Source: Kofleriaceae bacterium | GTDB taxonomy: Bacteria; Myxococcota_A; Polyangia; Haliangiales; Haliangiaceae | Assembly: GCA_018057825.1 (NCBI GenBank) | Contig: JAGPCY010000007.1 | Span: 124,001 to 188,000, forward strand | Direction of reading: 5' to 3' | Length of the DNA: 64,000 nucleotides | In this document: positions 32,054-40,952 of the stretch, piece after piece | How the letters are laid out: every line of letters starts with the position of its first letter | Numbering within the stretch: position 1 is the first letter of the stretch | Program-made: the position numbers and the translations under genes | The notes under the pieces: model-generated | What the model saw: only the letters and a program-made list of their open reading frames with translations | Told to the model about the DNA's origin: nothing | Database searches by the model: none

Positions 32054-32986
32054 CTACGGCGCCGCCGCGGATGCCCTGAGCGCCGCCATCGCCACCGCCG
32101 CGCCCGCGCCTTCGCCGTGGCCGACCCCGAGAGCGAGGATCGGCGTCAGCCCCAGCGCTGTCCGGGCCGCCGCCGCCGCTCGCCCGCCGCCGCCGTGGGC
32201 GCACGCCAGGTAGCCGCCGGCTGCCGGCGCCAGCGCGGTCGCCACCAGCCCCGCCGCAAGCGCGGTCGTGCCGTCGAGGATCACCGGCACGTAGGTCGCG
32301 GCCGCCGCCAGGATCGCGCCCGCCATCACCGCGACGTCGGCGCCGCCGACCGCGGCCAGGACGTCGAGCGCGGTCGGCCGCGGCGGCAAGGTCGCCAGGC
32401 CGGCCGCCACCAGGGCCCGACCGTCGTCGAGGGCGAGGCTGGCGTCGCCGCCGGTCAGGGCCGCGATCACCGCGGCGGCCGCCAGATCGGCGCCGGCGCC
32501 CAGGCCGCCGAGACCGAGCAGGTCGAGGCCGCTCTCGGCCAGGGCCACCACCAGCGCCGCGCCAGCCTCGACGGCGGCGGTCACCTCGACCGGGGTCAGG
32601 GCGGCGCCGGTCGCCAGGTCGCCCGAAGGGCCGCGGCCCAGGCCGATCATCGCCGCGGGCCGCGGCGCCGCGGTCGCCAGCCCAGCGTCGATCACCACCA
32701 GCGCGGCGCCGACGGCGCGCGCCGCCGCGGTCACCCCGGCCTCGCCGTCGACCAGGGACTGGGCGGCGCGCAAGGTCGGGTGGGTCGGGCCGAGGTCGAC
32801 CCCGGTCGCGACCACGCCGTGATCGGCGAGGACGCAGACGACCGTGCGACGGGCGAGGGTCGGCCGCGGCGCGTGGCGCGCCCCGGCCAGCCAGGCCGCC
32901 AGCGGGCCGTCGTCGGCGCGGGCCTCGGCCATCGCCGCGCTGGCCGGCGCGATCGCTCCCGCCAGGTGGGCGAGCACCGCGCTCAT
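32054..32986 (-). CDS. cobT: Nicotinate-nucleotide--dimethylbenzimidazole phosphoribosyltransferase (CobT)
   Basis: 310 residues from the ATG that overlaps the btuC stop (ATGA); another ATG four codons upstream is possible. CobT motifs are visible: VCVLADHGV near residue 50, LGGLGAGADLAAAAVIAALTG, DVLAAVGGADVAVMAGAILAAA, VILDGTTALAAGLVATALAP, and GLTPILALGVGHGEGAGAA, whose Glu matches the catalytic base. CobT activates the lower ligand of cobalamin (nucleotide loop assembly). In an operon with the corrinoid ABC importer this points to salvage of external corrinoids. No other cob genes are in the window. Confidence 0.85.
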   Translation of the reverse strand: MSAVLAHLAGAIAPASAAMAEARADDGPLAAWLAGARHAPRPTLARRTVVCVLADHGVVATGVDLGPTHPTLRAAQSLVDGEAGVTAAARAVGAALVVIDAGLATAAPRPAAMIGLGRGPSGDLATGAALTPVEVTAAVEAGAALVVALAESGLDLLGLGGLGAGADLAAAAVIAALTGGDASLALDDGRALVAAGLATLPPRPTALDVLAAVGGADVAVMAGAILAAAATYVPVILDGTTALAAGLVATALAPAAGGYLACAHGGGGRAAAAARTALGLTPILALGVGHGEGAGAAVAMAALRASAAAP

Positions 32987-34019
32987 GCGCTCTGCCACAG
33001 CGCGCCGCGCCGCTTGCCGACCACCAGGAGCCCGAGGAAGAACGGCCCACCGGCCAGGGCGGTCACGCCGCCGACCGGCAGCCAGATGTAGATGCGCGTG
33101 AGGGTGTCACACAAGACCAGCATCGCCGCGCCGGCGCAGCACGACAGGGGCAAGAGCGCGCGGTGATCAGCGCCGACCAGCGCGCGCAGCGCGTGGGGCA
33201 CGATCAACCCGACGAACCCGACCGGGCCCGCGATCGACACGCTGACCCCGACCAGGAGCGACGCCGCCAGGAAGACCACGGTCTGGGTCCGCGCCACCGC
33301 CACGCCGACCGAGGCCGCGGCCTCGTCGCCGGCGGTCAGGGCGTTGAGGTCGCGTCCGTGCCAGAGCAGCACCGCCGCGCCGACGATCATGAACGGCAGC
33401 GCCCGCGCCACCGTCGCCAGGCGGGTCCACTCGAAGCCGCCCATCATCCACCGCAGGATGCGGTTCATCTCGGCGAAGTCCGAGGTCGCGAACACCAGCA
33501 TCGACGCCGCCGCGCACGTCATCGAGACCGCGATGCCGGCCAGGATCACCGTCGCCGGCGGCAGGCTCACGCCGACCCGCGCGATCTGCCAGATGAGCGC
33601 GATCGCCGCCAGCGCGCCGAGGACCGCGGCGGCGCCGACCCCAGCGCTGCCGAACAGGGTCGCGACCCCGAGCCGGATCGCCAGCACCGCGCCTAGCGAC
33701 GCGCCCGACGACACGCCGAGGGTGTAGGGGTCGGCCAGCGGGTTGCGCAGGACGGCCTGGAACGCACACCCGGCGGCCGCCAGCGCCGCGCCCACCAGGG
33801 CCGCGGCCAGGGTGCGCGGCAGCCGGACGTCCCAGAAGATCGTGCCGTCGACGCCGCCGCCCCACAGCGCGCGCGGCGACATCACCGCGACCCCGTGGCC
33901 GTCGGCCCCGGGACCGACCAGCGGCGCGAGCAGGATCACGACGGTCGCCAGGGTCGCGGCCAGCGCCACCAGCGCCGCCCACCGGGCGTAGGTCAGACGG
34001 CCGCGGGCGCTGACGAAGC

Positions 34020-34023
<4 letters not shown>
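32983..34023 (-). CDS. btuC: Cobalamin ABC transporter permease (BtuC/FecCD family)
   Basis: 346 residues, eight to ten hydrophobic segments. FecCD-family signatures include RLPRTLAAALVGAALAAAGCAFQAVLRNPLADPYTLGVSSGAS, quoted here only in part by its RNPLADPY core, plus GPVGFVGLIVPHALR and LPVGGVTALAGGPFF near the C terminus. It should pair with the adjacent ATPase and binding protein to import cobalamin, cobinamide or a siderophore; the linked cobT favours a corrinoid. The ATG overlaps the btuD stop codon (ATGA). Confidence 0.9.
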
Positions 34024-34796
<773 letters not shown>

Positions 34797-34838
34797 GCGC
34801 CGGTCGACGCCGGTCGTCGACGCCGCGCCGGCCCGCGG

Positions 34839-35159
34839 TCACGACGGGCAGGGCTCGCGGGCGGCCACCCGGTGGCCCGGGCACGAGCCCGAGCCGGCGA
34901 AGGTCTCGCCGTCGCAGCCACAGTACTGCACCAGATCGGCGGTGCACGCGCGGTCGCGCGACGCGCACACGCCACCTCCGTCGTCGCAGGTGCCCTCGCA
35001 GGCGCCGCTCGCGCATTGGGCGCTCGACTCGCATGGCTGGCCGTCGGCGTGGAGCATGGTGTCGAGCGCGGGCTCTGGCGTAGCGGGCGCCGCGGCGCCT
35101 TGACCACACGCGACCAAGGCCGCGATCGCGGCCGCGAAGAGGAGCGAGGCGAGCTTCAT
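34839..35159 (-). CDS. Small Cys-rich lipoprotein inside the btu cluster
   Basis: 106 residues from the ATG at 35159, with a lipobox signal MKLASLLFAAAIAALVAC. The mature part has ten further Cys, beginning GQPCESSAQCASGACEGTC, a Kazal/EGF-like disulfide spacing frequent in myxobacterial secreted proteins. It is on the same strand between btuF and btuD, with gaps of 96 and 42 bases. A role in corrinoid capture is possible but unproven. Confidence 0.75.
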   Translation of the reverse strand: MKLASLLFAAAIAALVACGQGAAAPATPEPALDTMLHADGQPCESSAQCASGACEGTCDDGGGVCASRDRACTADLVQYCGCDGETFAGSGSCPGHRVAAREPCPS

Positions 35160-35255
35160 GGGGATCGGACGCGCGGCGTCGCGGATCGTTCTATCCCGGC
35201 GACGACCGTCGGGCCGCCGGCGGCGCGGTCGCCGCGGTCGGCGCACGGACTAGAT

Positions 35256-36110
35256 CTAGGGCCCGAGGGCGCCCTCGAGGTCGGCCAGCGCGAGGTCGAC
35301 GCGCGGCGACGGCGCCAGGAAGTACGGCGCCTTCAGCACCACGATCCGGCCGGCCGCCACCGCCGGCACCGACGCCAGCTCGGGACGCGACCGCCACTCG
35401 GCCAGCGCGGTCGCGGGGTCGGCGGCGTACGAGACGTCGAGGATGGTATCGGGGCGGGTCCGGATCAGCTCCTCGGCCGACAGCTTGGGATAGCGGGTCG
35501 CGGCGCCGGCCAGGACGTTGGCCGCGCCGGTGATCGCCACCAGCTCATCCATCCAGCTCCCGTTCGCCGCCGCGATCATGCCGTCCAGGCTCGCGGTCCG
35601 ATCGATCACGATCAGCACCCGGCGCGCGCGCCCGACCCCACGGCGCCCGGCGGCGTCGCGGGCGGCGGCGATCGCAGCGGCGCGCGCGGCCGCCGCCTCG
35701 GGCCGACCCAGGCGCTCGCCGACCGTGGTCAGCGCCGTCAGGACGTCGGGCAGGCCGTGCATCGGGATCTTCAGCACCGCGAGGCCGGCCCCGCCCAGCG
35801 CGCGGGCCGCGTCGTCGTGGACGTCGTCGGCGATCACCAGCGTCGGCCGGAGCGCGACGATCCGCTCGAAGCTCGGCGCGATGAACGACCCGACCTTGGG
35901 CAGCGCCGTCACCGACGGTGGATAGGTCGAGTAGTCGTCGACGCCGACCAGGGCGTCGGCGGCCCCCAGGGCGGCGACGATCTCGGTCGCGCTCGGGGTC
36001 AGCGTCACCAGCCGCGGCCCATCGGCCGGGGGCCGCGCGCCGCGATCGCAGCCGGTCGCGGCCGCCAGCGCCAGGGCACCGGCGATCAGCGCGCCGATCG
36101 CCCGCCTCAT
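35256..36110 (-). CDS. btuF: Corrinoid-binding lipoprotein (BtuF-like)
   Basis: 284 residues. The signal MRRAIGALIAGALALAAATGC gives a lipid-anchored periplasmic protein. The fold is a helical-backbone class III binding protein: LVTLTPSATEIVAALGA, LVGVDDYSTYPP, LPKVGSF, FERIVALRPTLVIAD, and PDTILDVSYA. The N-terminal pattern (SPSATE-like plus GVD-YS-YP) is the BtuF signature. Its ATG overlaps the stop of a small upstream ORF (ATGA). Confidence 0.86.
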   Translation of the reverse strand: MRRAIGALIAGALALAAATGCDRGARPPADGPRLVTLTPSATEIVAALGAADALVGVDDYSTYPPSVTALPKVGSFIAPSFERIVALRPTLVIADDVHDDAARALGGAGLAVLKIPMHGLPDVLTALTTVGERLGRPEAAAARAAAIAAARDAAGRRGVGRARRVLIVIDRTASLDGMIAAANGSWMDELVAITGAANVLAGAATRYPKLSAEELIRTRPDTILDVSYAADPATALAEWRSRPELASVPAVAAGRIVVLKAPYFLAPSPRVDLALADLEGALGP

Positions 36111-36292
36111 CGCGAGCCCTGGGGCGCGAGGCGCTGGGGCCGGCCGCGCGCGGCGCGGAGCTCCTCCTTCACCACCGATGCGACGCCGGTCGCGGCCACC
36201 GAGACCAGCACGTTGGCGACGTAGCTGCCGTCGGGAAGCGCTTGGGTCACGTAGGTCACGGGCGCGGGGAACGAGGGCGGTCGCGGAGCCAT
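36107..36292 (-). CDS. Small protein coupled to btuF
   Basis: 61 residues from the ATG at 36292, beginning MAPRPPSFPAPVTYVTQALP. Its TGA overlaps the btuF ATG by the same four-base ATGA arrangement as btuF's downstream neighbours, which argues that it is translated. No signal peptide, TM segment or known motif. Start and reality of the product are uncertain. Confidence 0.45.
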   Translation of the reverse strand: MAPRPPSFPAPVTYVTQALPDGSYVANVLVSVAATGVASVVKEELRAARGRPQRLAPQGSR

Positions 36293-36331
36293 GGCGTCGC
36301 GTAGCACCCTGGCCGTCCGCCCGCCATGCGG

Positions 36332-37042
36332 TCACCGGGTCATCGTCAGGGCCAGGGTCCGCGACTGCCGCGCGGTCACGTTACCGCCGCGACCGTAGGC
36401 CGGATCCGCGGTGCCGGTCGCGACCGCGCCCAACTCGACCTCGAGCCGACACGAGCTCGGTGGGTTGGGCTTGAGGACGAAGTCGGTCGTCGCGAGCGCG
36501 AGCTGGCCGGCGTTGAGCGGCGCGGTCCGCACGAAGTTGTCGACGCAGTTGTCCAGATCGCGCACCGCGACCGCCACCTCGCTGGCCCCGGTCCCGCCGC
36601 TCCAGGTCAAGGTCACGCCGCTGGCGTGGGCGAAGGTCGTAGCGCTGGCGGCGACGGTGAGGTCGGCCGGCATCGCGACCGTGGTCGCGAGCGCGTCCGT
36701 CTCGAGCGCGCGATCGAGCGACACCGTGAGCACCTGTCCACCGGTCACGCCGTCGAACGTCGCGGTGTACTCGTACAGCCCGAGGATCGAGCGCTCGGTC
36801 ATCGTCTGCGCCGCGGCCAGCGGGAACTGGGCCCGCAAGGTGTCGCCGCCGGCCAGCCGGACGTAGGTGACCTCGAGGAGCGCGGGGTTGTCGGTGGTCA
36901 GCCTCGCGGTGACCTCGGCCCGGGCGTCGGCGTCGACCTCGACGTAGACGTAGACGCCGAGCTCGGCGGTGGTGACGTCGGTCGAGGCCACGCTGTCACA
37001 AGCCGCGGCGGCAAACAGGATGGCGATGGGCAGGCGGTGCAT
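36332..37042 (-). CDS. Secreted lipoprotein of unknown function at the head of the btu cluster
   Basis: 236 residues with a ribosome-binding site GGAGTCC. Very short lipoprotein signal MHRLPIAILFAAAAC. The mature chain is beta-rich and ends with LTMTR. A single Cys pair (DNCVDN...SSCRLE) could form a disulfide. It lies 39 bases upstream of the small ORF and on the same strand as btuFDC-cobT, so it may be the first gene of that operon. No corrinoid-binding motif is visible. Confidence 0.72.
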   Translation of the reverse strand: MHRLPIAILFAAAACDSVASTDVTTAELGVYVYVEVDADARAEVTARLTTDNPALLEVTYVRLAGGDTLRAQFPLAAAQTMTERSILGLYEYTATFDGVTGGQVLTVSLDRALETDALATTVAMPADLTVAASATTFAHASGVTLTWSGGTGASEVAVAVRDLDNCVDNFVRTAPLNAGQLALATTDFVLKPNPPSSCRLEVELGAVATGTADPAYGRGGNVTARQSRTLALTMTR

Positions 37043-37280
37043 CGAGGACTCCAGGCCAGAAGAGGGCCACAGTTTCGCACGCGGCGGTCACCACGGTTGG
37101 ACCTGCGGGCGCCGGGGCTGAAGGCCGTGGCCCAGGCCACACCCGCGGACCTCGGTGATCGAACGGCGCCGGCTGCCGCACCCGTCGCAGGTGTCGCGCG
37201 CCGACCGCGACGCACCCGCGATCCGTTGTCAGCGCGACGTGAGGCCGCACGTCGGCCGTAGATCTGCTATGCCGCCTGCC

Positions 37281-39569
37281 ATGAAGCGCAACCATCTCCT
37301 GTGTGGCCTGCTGCTCGCCGCTGCGTGCGGCGGCGGCGGCAAGAAGGCGCCGACCGGACCGGTCGGCGGCGACGGCACCGGCACCGGCACCGACGGCACC
37401 TCCACCGTCGAGCCGGCCGCCACCGACGCGACCGCGTTGGCCCGGGCCTCGTTCGCCAACCCCGGCGGTATGTGGATGCCGCGCCAGATGAACCACCCGA
37501 CCCACGCCGCGGCCCTGAAGGCCATGGGCGTGGCGATCCCGGCGGCCGATCTGGCGAACCCGCTGGCCGCGCCGCTCAACGCGGTGGTCTCGCTCGGCGG
37601 CTGCACGGCGTCGTTCGTGTCGGCCGACGGCCTGGTCATCACCAACCACCACTGCGTCCAGGGCGCGCTGCAGTACAACTCGAAGCCCGAGCGCAACCTC
37701 GTCGAGGATGGCTTCCTGGCCAAGACCCGCGCCGACGAGCTGTCGGCCGGCCCGACCCAGAAGGTGTTCGTCGCCCAGGCCTTCACCGACGTCACCGCCG
37801 CGATCACCGGTGGCCTCGAGCAGATCAAGGACCCGACCGCCCGCAAGAAGGAGGTCGAGACCCGGACCAAGCAGCAGCTCGCCGCGTGCGAGAAGGACCG
37901 CCCGGGCATCCGGTGCGACGTCAAGAGCTTCTACCGCGGCGCCGAGTACCAGCTCATCGAGTACCTCGAGATCCGCGACGTCCGGCTGGTCTACGTGCCG
38001 GCCCGCGCGATCGGCAACTACGGCGGCGAGATCGACAACTGGGCCTGGCCGCGCCACACCGGCGACTTCGCGTTCTACCGGGCCTACGTCGGCAAGGACG
38101 GCAAGCCCGCGGACTTCTCGGCCGACAACGTCCCGTTTCGTCCCAAGCACTGGCTCAAGGTCGACGTCGACGGCCAGGCCGCCGACGACTACGTCATGGT
38201 TACCGGTTACCCGGGCACCACCACCCGCGTCACGACCTTCTCCGAGGTCGACTTCGACGTGAAGTGGAGCTACCCGAACCGGATCAAGTACCTCCAGGAG
38301 CGCTACGACATCCTCGAGAAGGTCCTGGCCAGCGACGCGCCGGCCGACACCAAGATCAAGGCCGGCGTCGGCAAGCAGGGCGTGCAGAACGGGCTCGAGA
38401 ACAGCCAGGGTGTCCTGGCCGGCCTGCAGAAGGGTGACCTCCTCGGCCGCAAGAAGGCGACCGACGACAAGGTCAAGGCCTGGGCCGCCCAGCCCGGCAA
38501 CGAGGCCTACAAGACCGCGATCGACAAGCTCGAGCAGATGCTGGCCGACGGCCGCACGACCGCCGAGCGCGACTTCGCCTTCGGCATCGCGATGAGCGGG
38601 TCGGCGCACCTGCGCAACGCGCTCTTGTACGTCCGCCTTGCCGAGGAGCGGACCAAGCCCGACGCCGAGCGCAAGCCGGGCTTCCAGGACCGCGACATGC
38701 CGCGCATCGAGGGCGGTCAGAAGGCCTTCAGCCGCCAGTTCGACGCCACCCTCGATCGCCTGGCGTTCCGCCTCGCCCTGCAGAAGGCGGCGGCCCTGCC
38801 GGCGGCCGAGCGGCCGTGGCTCAACACCCTCCTGGGCGTGAAGAAGGGCGCCAAGATCGACGACAAGGTCATCGACGCGCGCCTCGACGCGCTCTACAAG
38901 ACCACGACCTTGGCCGACGACGCGGTCCGCCTCGACCTGGTCAAGAACGCGACCTCCAAGAGCCTGAAGGCCTCCAAGGATCCGTTCGTCAAGCTCGCGG
39001 TCGCGCTGTGGCCGACCCTCAAGGCCGAGGAGGCCAAGGACGACGCCAAGGCCGGCGAGTTCATGATGGTCGCGCCGATGTACGCCAAGGCGATGATCGA
39101 GGCCCTCGGTGGCTTCGTCGCGCCCGACGCCAACTCGACCTTGCGCATCACCTACGGGACGATCAAGCCGTTCAAGCCCGGCGAGGTCCCGTTCACCAAG
39201 GGCGCCGAGATCCCGGCCAAGGACAAGGGCGAGGAGCCCTTCGACGCGCCGGCCAAGCTGCTCGCTGGCATCAAGGCCAAGAACTTCGGGCCCTACGCCG
39301 ACAAGGCCCTGGGCGATCTGCCGGTCAACTTCATCGCCGACCTCGACATCACCGGCGGCAACTCCGGCTCGCCGGCCTTGAACGGCAAGGGCGAGCTGGT
39401 CGGCCTGGCCTTCGACGGCAACATCGAGGGCGTCGCGTCCAACGTGGTCTTCAACTACGAGACCACGCGGACCATCCTGGTCGACATCCGCTACGCGCTG
39501 TGGGTGATGGACGCGATCGAGGGCGCCGACAACGTGCTCACCGAGCTCGGCGTCAAGCCGTCGTTGTGA
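37281..39569 (+). CDS. S46-family dipeptidyl-peptidase (DPP7-type) lipoprotein
   Basis: 762 residues from the ATG opening the signal MKRNHLLCGLLLAAACGGG; an ATG four codons earlier is possible. S46 hallmarks: GGMWMPRQM, GGCTASFVSADGLVITNHHC (catalytic His), NYGGEIDNWAWPRHTGDFAFYR (Asp region), and GGNSGSPALNGKGELVG with Ser695. The residue 18 after that Ser is Gly (FDGN), which in this family marks the DPP7 broad hydrophobic specificity rather than the Arg of Asp/Glu-specific DPP11. It removes N-terminal dipeptides in the periplasm or at the surface, consistent with a predatory or proteolytic lifestyle. Confidence 0.92.
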   Translation: MKRNHLLCGLLLAAACGGGGKKAPTGPVGGDGTGTGTDGTSTVEPAATDATALARASFANPGGMWMPRQMNHPTHAAALKAMGVAIPAADLANPLAAPLNAVVSLGGCTASFVSADGLVITNHHCVQGALQYNSKPERNLVEDGFLAKTRADELSAGPTQKVFVAQAFTDVTAAITGGLEQIKDPTARKKEVETRTKQQLAACEKDRPGIRCDVKSFYRGAEYQLIEYLEIRDVRLVYVPARAIGNYGGEIDNWAWPRHTGDFAFYRAYVGKDGKPADFSADNVPFRPKHWLKVDVDGQAADDYVMVTGYPGTTTRVTTFSEVDFDVKWSYPNRIKYLQERYDILEKVLASDAPADTKIKAGVGKQGVQNGLENSQGVLAGLQKGDLLGRKKATDDKVKAWAAQPGNEAYKTAIDKLEQMLADGRTTAERDFAFGIAMSGSAHLRNALLYVRLAEERTKPDAERKPGFQDRDMPRIEGGQKAFSRQFDATLDRLAFRLALQKAAALPAAERPWLNTLLGVKKGAKIDDKVIDARLDALYKTTTLADDAVRLDLVKNATSKSLKASKDPFVKLAVALWPTLKAEEAKDDAKAGEFMMVAPMYAKAMIEALGGFVAPDANSTLRITYGTIKPFKPGEVPFTKGAEIPAKDKGEEPFDAPAKLLAGIKAKNFGPYADKALGDLPVNFIADLDITGGNSGSPALNGKGELVGLAFDGNIEGVASNVVFNYETTRTILVDIRYALWVMDAIEGADNVLTELGVKPSL

Positions 39570-39626
39570 TCGTCGGCTGACCGCGCGCGGTCGACCGCGC
39601 GCCGGCCGCCGGGGTACCGTGGCGCC

Positions 39627-40103
39627 ATGCCCCGCCACTCCGCGGCCCTGCCGGTCGCGCTCGTCGCGCTCGTCGCGCTGGCCGTCAACGGCTGCGCCCA
39701 TCCGCGGCCGCGCACGTTCTCGCCGGCCGATGACGCCGCGGTCCGCGCGGTCCTGACCGCGCAGCAGGACGCCTGGAACCGCGGCGACCTCGCCGGCTAC
39801 ATGGCCGGCTACGTGCGGTCGCCCGAGCTGGTCTTCACCTCCGGCGGCAAGATCCGCCGCGGCTGGGACGAGACCTTCGCCAAGTACCGCGCGCGCTACG
39901 GCACCGACCCGTCGACGATGGGGCGCCTGGCCTTCGAGATCCTGGGGATCCAGGCGATCGGCGCCGATGGCGCGATCGTGCTCGGCCGGTGGCACCTGAC
40001 CGACACGCCAGCGGCCGGCGCCGGGGTGTTCTCGGTCGCCCTGGTGCGCACCGCGTCGGGTTGGTTGGTCGTGCACGATCATACGTCGAGCGATCCTCCG
40101 TGA
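39627..40103 (+). CDS. SnoaL/DUF4440-like lipoprotein
   Basis: 158 residues with a lipoprotein signal ending LAVNGC. The rest is a compact NTF2-like domain: AVRAVLTAQQDAWNRGDLAGY, ELVFTSGGKIRRGWDETFAKY, and GWLVVHDHTSS, the usual DUF4440/SnoaL pattern. These domains are ligand-binding or accessory and rarely catalytic. Ends at hexamer array 3. Confidence 0.83.
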   Translation: MPRHSAALPVALVALVALAVNGCAHPRPRTFSPADDAAVRAVLTAQQDAWNRGDLAGYMAGYVRSPELVFTSGGKIRRGWDETFAKYRARYGTDPSTMGRLAFEILGIQAIGADGAIVLGRWHLTDTPAAGAGVFSVALVRTASGWLVVHDHTSSDPP

Positions 40104-40109
40104 GGTAGA

Positions 40110-40244
40110 GAAGGCGGAGGCCGAGGCGGCGACCGAGACCGAGACCGAGTCCGAGACCGAGACCGAGTCCGAGACCGAGTCCGAGACCGAGTCCGAGACC
40201 GAGTCCGAGTCCGATCCCGATCCCGAACCCGATCCCGATCCCGA
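40110..40244. repeat. Degenerate hexamer array, CCGAGN on + strand (array 3)
   Basis: Roughly 22 hexamers dominated by CCGAGA and CCGAGT, ending in a diverged run of CCCGAT/CCCGAA units. It fills the space between two convergent genes, starting six bases after the SnoaL-like stop. Confidence 0.9.
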
Positions 40245-40252
40245 GGGCCGCG

Positions 40253-40624
40253 TTAGTCGCGGCCGAACCCCTCGCTCTGCCAGGTTCGACGCAGGGCGCG
40301 ATCGCGCTCCCAGCGCGCCTTGCGCGGATGCGGACCGAGGGGCGGCCAGGCTGGGCTGCCGCGCAGGCGTGAGGAGCGAGGCGGCCAGCCGCGATAGAAG
40401 GCGCGGCGTTGCGCCGCCGTCGCGATCATCGCCGGCAGGGGCTCGCCGAACCGATCGAGGCCGAGGTCGACATCGATCAGCGCGGCGATCGCCAGCACGT
40501 CGCCCCGCGCGGCGCGGGCCTCGAGCTCGTTGAGCTCGCCCATCGAATACGGTCGGTCGCTCTTGCCGATCGCGTAGTACTCGCGCGACTCGGGGTCGCG
40601 CTGCAGATTGTAGATCCGTCCCAT
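40253..40624 (-). CDS. Unknown small basic protein
   Basis: 123 residues from the ATG giving MGRIYNLQRDPESREYYAIG. No signal peptide or known domain. The N-terminal half is mixed alpha/beta, with LNELEARAARGDVLAIAAL in the middle; the C-terminal third is Arg/Trp/Pro-rich. Upstream gene start and 3' end are flanked by arrays 4 and 3. Confidence 0.6.
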   Translation of the reverse strand: MGRIYNLQRDPESREYYAIGKSDRPYSMGELNELEARAARGDVLAIAALIDVDLGLDRFGEPLPAMIATAAQRRAFYRGWPPRSSRLRGSPAWPPLGPHPRKARWERDRALRRTWQSEGFGRD

Positions 40625-40725
40625 CGTCGCCTCCCTCTCAGGGCAGGCGCGCCGGCCTGCCATCGACCGGTCCGCCCAAGCACGGCGCGGGCCAACGCCA
40701 AGTCCCCGTGCCGCCGTCGCGCACC

Positions 40726-40808
40726 GTCCGAGAACCGGACATCACGGCGTCCGGCGTCCGGCGGCTCGGACACTCCCGGACGCCGCCCGCGGTCCGGTTC
40801 CGTCCGAG
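40726..40808. other. Nested palindromic element next to array 4
   Basis: A cluster of overlapping inverted repeats: GGCGTCCGG (twice, 40746-40754 and 40753-40761) pairs with CCGGACGCC at 40776-40784; AACCGGAC at 40733-40740 pairs with GTCCGGTT at 40792-40799; GTCCGAG at 40726-40732 pairs with CTCGGAC at 40765-40771. The pairings are mutually exclusive in part, so more than one fold is possible. It lies about 100 bases before the start of the small gene ending at 40624. Confidence 0.55.
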
Positions 40809-40937
40809 ACCGAGGCCGAGACGGAGACCGAGACGGAGGCCGAGGCCGAGACGGAGGCCGAGACCGAGGCCGAGGCCGAGGCCGAGGCCGAGACCGAGAC
40901 CGAGGCCGAGACGGAGACCGAGACCGAGACCGAGGGC
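40802..40937. repeat. Degenerate hexamer array, CCGAGN on + strand (array 4)
   Basis: About 22 units of CCGAGA, CCGAGG and CGGAGA, ending 15 bases from the stop of the Cys-rich protein gene. With the palindromic element and about 100 featureless bases it makes up the 328-base gap between the two minus-strand genes. Confidence 0.9.
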
Positions 40938-40952
40938 TGACGAGCCTTGGTC

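Noticed and set aside
37043-37280. Cobalamin riboswitch upstream of the btu cluster
   Set aside because: I could not find the conserved B12-box sequence on the relevant strand; a covariance search would settle it.
36996-40082. 1028-residue minus-strand frame
   Set aside because: It is antisense to the S46 peptidase and SnoaL-like genes, both of which have clear family motifs.
40110-40937. CRISPR array
   Set aside because: The unit is six bases with no spacers, and no cas genes are present.
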